Below, piece after piece: positions 1 to 5,187 of a stretch of 14,320 nucleotides of DNA. The stretch comes from Spirochaetaceae bacterium (GTDB lineage: Bacteria > Spirochaetota > Spirochaetia > DSM-27196 > SKKC01): positions 1-14,320 of the forward strand of contig PWGF01000335.1 of assembly GCA_003554375.1 (NCBI GenBank), written 5' to 3'. Every line of letters starts with the position of its first letter. The first letter of the stretch is position 1. The position numbers and the translations under genes were made by a program. Under the pieces are notes generated by a model that worked only from the letters and a program-made list of their open reading frames with translations, was not told the origin of the DNA and did not search any database.

Positions 1-1126
1 CCATCGTATGCTCCCAGACAAGCGCCGTTGCCCCCGGCTTCCCGTCGACATTCAGAAAGACTACCGGCTCGGGGGGAGAAATCGTCAACCGCTCAAGGCT
101 TGGCTCGGTACCGTAGTTCTTCAGATGATCAACGCGAAGAAACCATCCGTCTTCGGCATCCTCGGCCACGAGGCGGTCTCCTTCGTGTTGAAGCTCCGGC
201 AACGCTGAAGCCATGTCGTCCGTAACCGGATGCAGCTCACATGTATCGGAAAGGTCGAGGTGCATCTCCTCCCCAGTGACTGTGTTCCGGGAAAGGAAAA
301 TTCGCCCGTCCGGCTCCCTGTGGAGCTCTTGCGTCATCTCACTCTTTCCGCCGCCGCTCGCGCCCTCGTGCATGATTACGAACTCGTTGTCGTACGGGGT
401 TACGAGACGGACGGCGCTGCTATGGAGCGTCGTCCATCCTTCGCGTTCACCTTTGGCCAGGAGCATGCCGTAGACACCCTTCTTGGCGCTGGGCCCCGGG
501 TAGAGATTGTAAGCGAACATCTCATGCAGCCCCGGCCCACGCCGATGGACCACGACCTGGCGTCCGCCGAACGCCGTATGGCGAAACGGAGGCGCGACGT
601 AGACAATCGCTTCCGGAACGAACGCATCGGTCAACTCCGAGGCCGGGATGAAACCCTGAAGATCAGCCAAAGCCAGAACGAAAAAGCCGGCATTTGCCGG
701 AACGATCAGGAAAGTAGCTTCACCTCGCTCGTTATCGCCTGCGCGAAACGGCAACACGATCAGCTGATCCTGCTCCGACAACCACGTCAGCGTATCGTTT
801 CGCACCCGAGTAAACGATTCGCCGAATCGATCCTGGTACCGTGGTTTGTCTGTCGGCATTCGATCGGCGATAACCATGGCCTCCGGATCCCGCCTTCGCA
901 TGTACGGATCGGGGTAGTTCACCGAGACTCCGTTCTTGCACCGCGCGCACGTTGCTTCCACGACCTCCGAACCGTCCGGCAACTCGTACGCCACCTCCCG
1001 GTAGTCCTTCCCGTCCAGGGCCCATTCGACCAATTCCAGCCGCGACTCCGGAGCATGAAGCTCCGCATCCCGCAGAGCCGCTACCGTGTCGTCCGAAAGG
1101 GTGATGCGATCAACAGGGATAATCAT
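1..1126 (-). CDS. DUF4914 family protein, P-loop (HprK/PEPCK-like), 3' end missing
   Basis: The frame is open without a stop from an ATG at 1126 to the left edge, giving the first 375 residues; the C-terminus lies outside the window. Residues 254-265 read EGASGGGKSEMT, a Walker A loop of the GxSGxGKSE form used by HPr kinase and, more loosely, by PEP carboxykinases, so ATP or another nucleotide is probably bound (K261, S262). A CxxC pair lies at residues 60-63. The overall sequence fits the DUF4914 family, whose usual length I recall as about 600 residues; its function is not established. No signal peptide or membrane segment is visible, so it should be cytoplasmic. A GGAG sits 9 nt upstream of the ATG and a good sigma-70 promoter ends about 45 bp further up. 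It is transcribed divergently from rpmG. Family assignment is from memory of the sequence; a kinase role is inference from the P-loop only. Confidence 0.85.
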   Translation of the reverse strand, partial: MIIPVDRITLSDDTVAALRDAELHAPESRLELVEWALDGKDYREVAYELPDGSEVVEATCARCKNGVSVNYPDPYMRRRDPEAMVIADRMPTDKPRYQDRFGESFTRVRNDTLTWLSEQDQLIVLPFRAGDNERGEATFLIVPANAGFFVLALADLQGFIPASELTDAFVPEAIVYVAPPFRHTAFGGRQVVVHRRGPGLHEMFAYNLYPGPSAKKGVYGMLLAKGEREGWTTLHSSAVRLVTPYDNEFVIMHEGASGGGKSEMTQELHREPDGRIFLSRNTVTGEEMHLDLSDTCELHPVTDDMASALPELQHEGDRLVAEDAEDGWFLRVDHLKNYGTEPSLERLTISPPEPVVFLNVDGKPGATALVWEHTM

Positions 1127-1170
1127 GCAAAAGTACTCCAAGTTACTGCATATTTATTCGACCGCCCCTG

Positions 1171-1199
1171 AGTATACGGATACGGCCGCTCTCATGCAA
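1171..1199 (-). promoter_or_regulatory. sigma-70 promoter for the DUF4914 gene
   Basis: On the minus strand TTGCAT (1199-1194) and TATACT (1176-1171) are separated by 17 bp. The predicted start is near 1164, giving a leader of about 38 nt that contains the GGAG ribosome binding site. It is back to back with the plus-strand promoter at 1213-1242; only 13 bp separate the two -35 boxes. Confidence 0.6.
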
Positions 1200-1212
1200 T
1201 CCACCATAGGCC

Positions 1213-1242
1213 TTGACCGGAAGTGGGTGAAGCGGCTACTAT
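1213..1242 (+). promoter_or_regulatory. sigma-70 promoter, probably for rpmG-rpmB
   Basis: TTGACC (1213-1218) and TACTAT (1237-1242) are separated by 18 bp, a near-consensus promoter. It is the best plus-strand match I found upstream of rpmG. If it is the real one, the rpmG leader is about 520 nt long, unusual for a ribosomal protein gene unless the leader is regulatory or holds a small gene. Confidence 0.5.
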
Positions 1243-1292
1243 CCGGCTCTGAGTCCTACAGACATGTGCTAACCGTAGGAGGTCGGTCGCTT

Positions 1293-1463
1293 ATGGCTGG
1301 GCAAGTTTCTAAGAATGTGCGTCGTGAAGGCGCCCAAGAGCTCGTAAGCCGCTGGGGCGGCAAAATATCCATGAAGGCGGTCTTCCAAAACGGGCGGATG
1401 CGTCACTACGCCGTCTGTGAGAAGACCGGCAATCGTGCGCGCCGGCCGCGGGATCTCCAGTAG
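1293..1463 (+). CDS. possible small basic protein (56 aa), doubtful
   Basis: An AGGAGG at 1277-1282 stands 10 nt before an ATG that opens a 56-codon frame ending in TAG. The product is basic, has one Cys and no membrane segment, and I do not recognise it. In its favour: the strong ribosome binding site, position about 45 nt after a predicted transcription start, and a third of the long rpmG leader otherwise unexplained. Against it: no known family, and the frame also runs upstream across the promoter, as chance open frames do in GC-rich DNA. It could be a leader peptide for rpmG-rpmB. Confidence 0.25.
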   Translation: MAGQVSKNVRREGAQELVSRWGGKISMKAVFQNGRMRHYAVCEKTGNRARRPRDLQ

Positions 1464-1515
1464 GGAGCGGTTGCGACCGTGTGCGCCATCCGTTCGGCGA
1501 CGTGAGCCGGAGTAT

Positions 1516-1555
1516 CAGTCCCGTGCGCGGCGGCACAGTCCCGTGCGCGGCGGCA
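1516..1555 (+). repeat. perfect tandem duplication, 2 x 20 bp
   Basis: The unit cagtcccgtgcgcggcggca occurs twice head to tail with no mismatch. Its 20-bp length is not a multiple of three, which argues against this stretch being coding. It lies in the rpmG leader about 220 bp before the start codon. Confidence 0.9.
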
Positions 1556-1682
1556 GAGGTTTCGGCGCCTGCGGCTACTGGACACGGGTCAAAAAGGTAC
1601 GGCGCGTTAGTCCCCGGGCGGCGGCCCCCCAACCGGGCCTGAGTCCTGACAGACAGTGGGCGGCCGGGACTCCGCGGGCGGA

Positions 1683-1704
1683 TACGGGCACTTCTTTGCC
1701 CGTA
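1683..1704 (+). promoter_or_regulatory. hairpin in the rpmG leader
   Basis: TACGGGCA (1683-1690), a six-base loop CTTCTT, then TGCCCGTA (1697-1704) form a perfect 8-bp stem. No T-run follows, so it is not a classical terminator. A second stem, GCCCGG (1714-1719) with CCGGGC (1735-1740), follows 9 nt later and ends about 20 nt before the rpmG ribosome binding site. Together they could form an autoregulatory or RNA-stabilising leader. Confidence 0.5.
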
Positions 1705-1772
1705 CACCGCCGCGCCCGGCCTGAAAGCGCCGCTCCGGGCTGAGCAGAATCTAACGATGAGGAGCTACAGAT

Positions 1773-1946
1773 ATGGCTAAGCAGAAGAAAGGCTATCTCA
1801 CACGGGTACGGCTCAAGAGCACGGAGAGTCCGCACTGCTACTACACCACCAAGAACAAGCGGAATCTCCCGAATAAGCTTGAGTTCAAGAAGTACGACCC
1901 GGTCGTGCGCAGGCACGTCCTCTACCGGGAATCGGGAAAAGTATAG
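1773..1946 (+). CDS. rpmG: 50S ribosomal protein bL33 (zinc-free form)
   Basis: The 57-residue basic product begins [19 protein letters not shown] and contains the YTTKNKRN and LEFKKYDP segments typical of bL33, a small protein of the large ribosomal subunit near the E site. Length is normal for the family. Only one cysteine (residue 22) is present, so the CxxC pairs of the zinc-binding form are absent and this is the C-minus type. GAGGAG at 1759-1764 lies 8 nt before the ATG. The stop is followed after 16 nt by rpmB, so the two are surely co-transcribed. The order rpmG-rpmB is the reverse of the familiar E. coli rpmB-rpmG order. Confidence 0.96.
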   Translation: MAKQKKGYLTRVRLKSTESPHCYYTTKNKRNLPNKLEFKKYDPVVRRHVLYRESGKV

Positions 1947-1962
1947 GAAAAGGAGCGAGCTC

Positions 1963-2202
1963 GTGGCACGTCGATGCAAAATCAGTGGGAAGCGGCCTCT
2001 TTCAGGCAACAACGTGTCCCATGCGAACAACAAAACCAAGAAGTGGCAGAAGCCCAACATCCACAAGAAACGGATCTACATACCGGAGCTGGATCGCACC
2101 GTTACCGTCCGGCTTTCCACCCGGGCCCTGCGTAGTGTGACTCGAGTTGGTCTGCTTACGTACCTCCGCAAGCAAGGACTGGCTCTCAAAGACGTGATGT
2201 AG
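1963..2202 (+). CDS. rpmB: 50S ribosomal protein bL28 (zinc-free form)
   Basis: The 79-residue product has the bL28 hallmarks: CKISGKRPLSGNNVSHANNKTK near the N-terminus, WQKPNIHKKRIYIPE in the middle and a VRLSTRALRSV block. It is a large-subunit protein close to the peptidyl-transferase region and needed for ribosome assembly. I chose the GTG at 1963 because AGGAG (1951-1955) lies 7 nt upstream and the protein then begins VARRCKISGK, as in homologues; the ATG at 1879 in the same frame lies inside rpmG and would add 28 unrelated residues. Only one of the zinc-ligand cysteines is present, so it is the C-minus type, like its bL33 partner. Confidence 0.96.
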   Translation: MARRCKISGKRPLSGNNVSHANNKTKKWQKPNIHKKRIYIPELDRTVTVRLSTRALRSVTRVGLLTYLRKQGLALKDVM

Positions 2203-2271
2203 ATCCGGGGGCACCTTGCCCGGACCTCCGTTCCGAAAACGTGCCTGAAGCAAGGCATCAAGGGCGCGCGG

Positions 2272-2312
2272 AAGGGCGGCGGGCAGGGTGCGCCGACACA
2301 TGTGCCCTTTCG
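2272..2312 (+). terminator. weak candidate terminator after rpmB
   Basis: AAGGGC (2272-2277) pairs with GCCCTT (2304-2309), with an inner GGCG/CGCC stem, followed by a short T-rich tail. An earlier hairpin, TCCGGG (2204-2209) with CCCGGA (2219-2224), starts right after the rpmB stop but has no T-run. Neither is a strong intrinsic terminator. Confidence 0.3.
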
Positions 2313-2686
2313 TGTAATTCAACTGCAATTTACTTCATACGTCCAACGCTTCGCTCGGTCCACCGGTTACCATTCGGCTCACCGATGATGCACGGAGCCT
2401 AGGTGTACTTCCGGATCGGGTATACTCGTGGGTAACTGTGCCGGGGGGCGTCTGTCGAGCGCAGTGCATACTCAACACAGTACTACCGCGCAAGCTTAGC
2501 TCCTGGCCCGGGGCAATCGCCGCCCGTGCCTCCTGCGCAGCCAAATCCCCATGCAGCCAACTCTCTGACGAGATTTCAGCGGGTTTCAGGCTGCTTTAGA
2601 CAGGCGTTGAGATCGAGGGAGGAGGGTGTAGGCCGGGCTTTGCCCATTCCGGTCCGAGTCCGTTGGCTACCAAGCCGGGGAAGACG

Positions 2687-2732
2687 AAAAAGGCGAGCTC
2701 CCCGAGCCAACAGCTCGAACGAAGCTCGCCTT
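2687..2732 (-). terminator. intrinsic terminator for the FMN-binding lipoprotein gene
   Basis: Read on the minus strand, AAGGCGAGCT (2732-2723) and AGCTCGCCTT (2699-2690) form a perfect 10-bp stem around a 23-nt loop, immediately followed by a T5 tract (2691-2687). It lies about 150 bp after the stop of the minus-strand gene, with no gene between. Confidence 0.7.
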
Positions 2733-2882
2733 CCGATAACTAACTCAAGGTGAGGCGGCAAGAACGGCTCTGCGTCGGCGCACCCCATGGGAGCCGAACG
2801 CCGTCGAAGCCGCAGATATCGTGAAACCGAAATCACCCCTAGGTGGGTCCGCAAAGCCGCCTGAGACTGACTCACACCAGGC

Positions 2883-3308
2883 TCACTCGGCCGCGCGAGC
2901 CTCGTCGAACGCCCGCTCTGCCAGCTCCACAAACCGCTCGGTGCTGCCGGTGGCTCCGGTCACGGTATCCACACCTGCCGGCTCACCGGCTTCGATCAAC
3001 CGCGACTCGAGCTCGGCGAACGCCTCGACGGCGTCGATGTCGTCCGCGCCTCTCCAGCGCTCGTTGTACGCTTCATCCTCGCTCTTGCGCTCTCCGTCCT
3101 CATTGATCTCATCGTAGTCGACCTCGACCGGAGCTCCATCCTCGAAACGAACCTCGAGCCGTGCTTTCCACCCACGCTCATCGTAGTCCGACTCTACTTC
3201 ATACGTACCGTCGGTGATCTCAGCCTCTTCCGCCTCTTCACAACCGGTTACAACAAATGCCATTGCCACAAGCACTATGAGTGCCGCGATTAGTCCAGCG
3301 TACCGCAT
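2883..3308 (-). CDS. FMN-binding domain lipoprotein
   Basis: The 141-residue protein starts with a lipoprotein signal: MRYAG, a hydrophobic stretch, and a VTGC lipobox with C23 as the acylated cysteine, so it should be anchored at the outer face of a membrane. After a short Glu-rich spacer comes a compact FMN-binding domain (PF04205 type, about residues 30-140) beginning DGTYEVESDYDERGW. DTVTGAT at residues 114-120 matches the motif in which an ApbE-type transferase attaches FMN to the last threonine (T120). The mature protein is very rich in Asp and Glu. AGGAGG lies 5 nt before the ATG. Such proteins serve as extracytoplasmic electron carriers, as with RnfG/NqrC domains and Listeria PplA. 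No apbE is in the window. Domain assignment is firm; the redox partner is unknown. Confidence 0.9.
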   Translation of the reverse strand: MRYAGLIAALIVLVAMAFVVTGCEEAEEAEITDGTYEVESDYDERGWKARLEVRFEDGAPVEVDYDEINEDGERKSEDEAYNERWRGADDIDAVEAFAELESRLIEAGEPAGVDTVTGATGSTERFVELAERAFDEARAAE

Positions 3309-3341
3309 AGAAACCTCCTGATTCTCAATTTGTGCACAGGG

Positions 3342-3371
3342 AAATTAGCATTACGACAACACGAACGTCAA
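3342..3371 (-). promoter_or_regulatory. promoter for the FMN-binding lipoprotein gene
   Basis: On the minus strand TTGACG (3371-3366) and TAATTT (3347-3342) are separated by 18 bp, with TG one base before the -10 (extended -10). The surrounding spacer is AT-rich compared with the rest of the window. The gene can therefore be expressed independently of the NusG-II gene that ends at 3470. Confidence 0.5.
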
Positions 3372-3469
3372 CACATATTACTCCTCATAGATCACATAAA
3401 TAAGCCAAACTGGGGTCGTCGCTGCCGATCGCAACGGAAAACATGCGCGCTGTTCTTCAGAATACGGGA

Positions 3470-3835
3470 TCAAAACGTCTGCGCGTCGACGTCGCCCGGA
3501 GGTCCCCCGTCAAGGCGTACGAAGACCCGGTTCGGCAGACAGGCAATCCAGCTTCCCGCTCGGGAAACCCATCCGACGTGCATGCAGACCTTGTCTCGAC
3601 ACGGAGAGTCCAGGACGCGCACCTGACCGTCCTGAATCTCAACGATCGTATCTCCCAAGGGACCCGGTACCGCAATTCGATCGGTGATCTCGACCGCATA
3701 GAGATGCTCAGAGCTCTCGCTCTGAATCCTCACCGAGCCGGATTCGCCGGTTGCGGAGTGGGCGTAGACCACGAAGAACCCGATCACCGCCAACGCCACC
3801 GCGGCGGCGGCATAGTCTAAGCTCCTGAGCCGCAT
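3470..3835 (-). CDS. membrane-anchored NusG domain II-containing protein
   Basis: The 121-residue product has one N-terminal membrane segment (about residues 8-26) followed by an extracytoplasmic domain of the NusG_II type (PF07009). The signature SPCRDKVCMHVGWVSRAGSWIACLPNRV (split: SPCRDKVC, GWVSRAG, IACLPNRV) holds three cysteines, close to the family pattern. I chose the ATG at 3835 because GGGAGG lies 8 nt upstream and the protein then starts MRLRSLDY directly before the membrane helix; upstream codons in frame are Arg/Gly-rich filler. Proteins of this type are often encoded near FMN-binding and ApbE proteins or RNF-like clusters, which suits the lipoprotein gene 161 bp downstream. Actual biochemical function is unknown; it is not the transcription factor NusG. 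Confidence 0.88.
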   Translation of the reverse strand: MRLRSLDYAAAAVALAVIGFFVVYAHSATGESGSVRIQSESSEHLYAVEITDRIAVPGPLGDTIVEIQDGQVRVLDSPCRDKVCMHVGWVSRAGSWIACLPNRVFVRLDGGPPGDVDAQTF

Positions 3836-3877
3836 CACCCCGTCCTCCCTTGCTGCTCTGCCGTCGCGCTTCCATCC

Positions 3878-3894
3878 ACGGCCGGCCCGGCCGT
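3878..3894. repeat. GC-rich inverted repeat between the PII-like and NusG-II genes
   Basis: ACGGCC and GGCCGT flank a short loop in the 83-bp spacer. No T-run follows on the minus strand, so it is more likely an RNA-processing or stability hairpin than a terminator. Confidence 0.4.
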
Positions 3895-3918
3895 TCCGTC
3901 GCCGGGCTCCGGGTTGAG

Positions 3919-5187
3919 TCAACTCCGGTGGCTGAACGCGGCCGGAGCTTCCAGCACCTGAACCCGGTCGGCACACGGGGCGCCGCCACGTTCCACATCC
4001 AGAAGCGCCCCCACCACGCGCTCGCAGACATCCGCCGCCACGGCGATAGTACTCCGCTCCCGGGCGGCGATTCCACCCTCGGCGTCGGTGGCTTTCACCC
4101 GCCTAACCCGAGCCGTAGTGGCGCCACCCGCACCAGCCTCCATCGCAGCCGAGACCAACCGCTCGGCGCCGCCTTCAGAGCAGATCACCGTAATCTCCCG
4201 GTTCTCCCGGCGGAGCTGATGGGTCGCATCCGCGTCTTCCAGCTCGAGGCCCGGGAAACGTTTCCGCCATGCAGTACCGGCTTTGAGCTCGTCCACGGCA
4301 GCAATGATCTGCTCCATGCTCGCGGCATGCCCGTGTCGGCCCACCCGGAGCCGCGTGTCGATCAACGCTGCGCGAACCGGCGTATGGTAGAGGAAGCCAC
4401 GCCCCGGCCGATTGAGCCGCCCCTCCTCGATAAGAAGCCGCGTGATGCCGACTGCGTCGTAGCTCGGGACAAGCAGGTGAACCACCTCCTTATCCTGCGG
4501 CACGGTAATCCGCAACAGCCCGAGTCGATCCCGGATTCCCGTCCCAATACCCAACGTAACGATCGGCACGCACGTCCCCAACTCCAGCGCGATTTTCGAG
4601 ATCTGCTCGCCGCTTTCGGGCATTGACAGAATACAGGTGAGGGCCGTTAGGTCCCGGAGGAGGGTTGGGGTTCGCGCCCGCGTCCGCCGGACCTGGGATA
4701 CCCGGCTCCTCAGCCGCGGCCGTTCCCCGCCGCCGGCCGGCTCCGAATCCGATACCGGCGCCTTCTCGCTTACTCCTCCGCTTGCTGCTTCTTCGGAGCC
4801 ACCTTCCACCGAGGATGGCCCGTTTTGGGCAGCGAGGGCAGGCGGCGCCGCGCGGCTAAACTCCATCAAATCCTGCGCATAGATCGTCCCGTGGCCCGGA
4901 GCATCGAGTTCCGCCGCCACAATCAGCGCGTGCATCACCCGCTCGGCGGCCTCACGCGGAACGGTGAACCGAAATACCTCCACCGGCGAGTCCTCGATGC
5001 GAACCACTCGCCCGGGAAGCCGGAAGCGGCGCCGAGTATGCACCTCGCGGACGCTCCGCCCGGTTTCAATGAACACGGTGTGAACGCCCAGCTGCCCCAG
5101 ACGTTGCGTGATCCGAGGACTCAACCGCCGGTTCACCATGCACGTGATACGCGAGACTGCCCGGCGTTCCCGAAGATGCTCAGCCAT
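3919..5187 (-). CDS. triple PII-like domain protein, partner of the DUF1538 transporter
   Basis: The 422-residue soluble protein carries, by eye, three PII-like (ferredoxin-fold) regions: about residues 10-112, 180-300 (with GIGTGIRDRLGLLRITVP at 213-230, much like PII-family proteins found beside DUF1538 genes) and 328-415. A low-complexity Ser/Ala/Pro/Arg linker spans about 113-178. PII proteins sense small ligands such as ATP, ADP or 2-oxoglutarate and bind membrane transporters, so this is probably the cytoplasmic regulator of the DUF1538 protein. The start at 5187 (MAEHLRERR) is preferred over 5211 because GGGAGG lies 6 nt before it, while at 5193 there is no spacing. This start overlaps the DUF1538 stop by 8 nt (ATGGCTGA), indicating translational coupling. 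The second region is recognised best; the first and third are inferred from pattern and length. The canonical PII uridylylation tyrosine is not evident. Confidence 0.75.
   Translation of the reverse strand: MAEHLRERRAVSRITCMVNRRLSPRITQRLGQLGVHTVFIETGRSVREVHTRRRFRLPGRVVRIEDSPVEVFRFTVPREAAERVMHALIVAAELDAPGHGTIYAQDLMEFSRAAPPALAAQNGPSSVEGGSEEAASGGVSEKAPVSDSEPAGGGERPRLRSRVSQVRRTRARTPTLLRDLTALTCILSMPESGEQISKIALELGTCVPIVTLGIGTGIRDRLGLLRITVPQDKEVVHLLVPSYDAVGITRLLIEEGRLNRPGRGFLYHTPVRAALIDTRLRVGRHGHAASMEQIIAAVDELKAGTAWRKRFPGLELEDADATHQLRRENREITVICSEGGAERLVSAAMEAGAGGATTARVRRVKATDAEGGIAARERSTIAVAADVCERVVGALLDVERGGAPCADRVQVLEAPAAFSHRS

Larger units (their letters stand above)
1127..1772. other. 646-bp divergent intergenic region and rpmG leader
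   Basis: This gap between the DUF4914 gene and rpmG holds the two divergent promoters, a weak small ORF (1293-1463), a perfect 20-bp tandem duplication (1516-1555) and two hairpins close to rpmG (1683-1704 and 1714-1740). I looked for tRNA, RNase P, SRP and tmRNA signatures and found none. Longer open frames here are GC-driven and resemble nothing I know. Confidence 0.6.
2203..2882. other. 680-bp convergent gap with no recognisable gene
   Basis: It lies between rpmB (plus) and the FMN-binding lipoprotein gene (minus). Apart from the terminator candidates I see no RNA gene, no repeat and no ORF with a ribosome binding site plus recognisable product. Frames of 69-118 codons occur on both strands but contradict one another and have no family resemblance. 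A TATACT-like box near 2420 lacks a matching -35 element. Confidence 0.5.

Noticed and set aside
230..1171. 313-codon open frame on plus across the DUF4914 gene
   Set aside because: No recognisable domain and no ribosome binding site; the minus frame gives a coherent P-loop protein with promoter and Shine-Dalgarno site.
2683..2735. tmRNA-like GACGAAAA segment
   Set aside because: There is no tRNA-like 3' end or tag-peptide frame; the sequence is better explained as the minus-strand terminator stem and its T-tract.
3850..4626. 258-codon open frame on plus across the PII-like gene
   Set aside because: Pro/Arg/His-rich shadow without motifs; the minus frame has PII-like signature and translational coupling.
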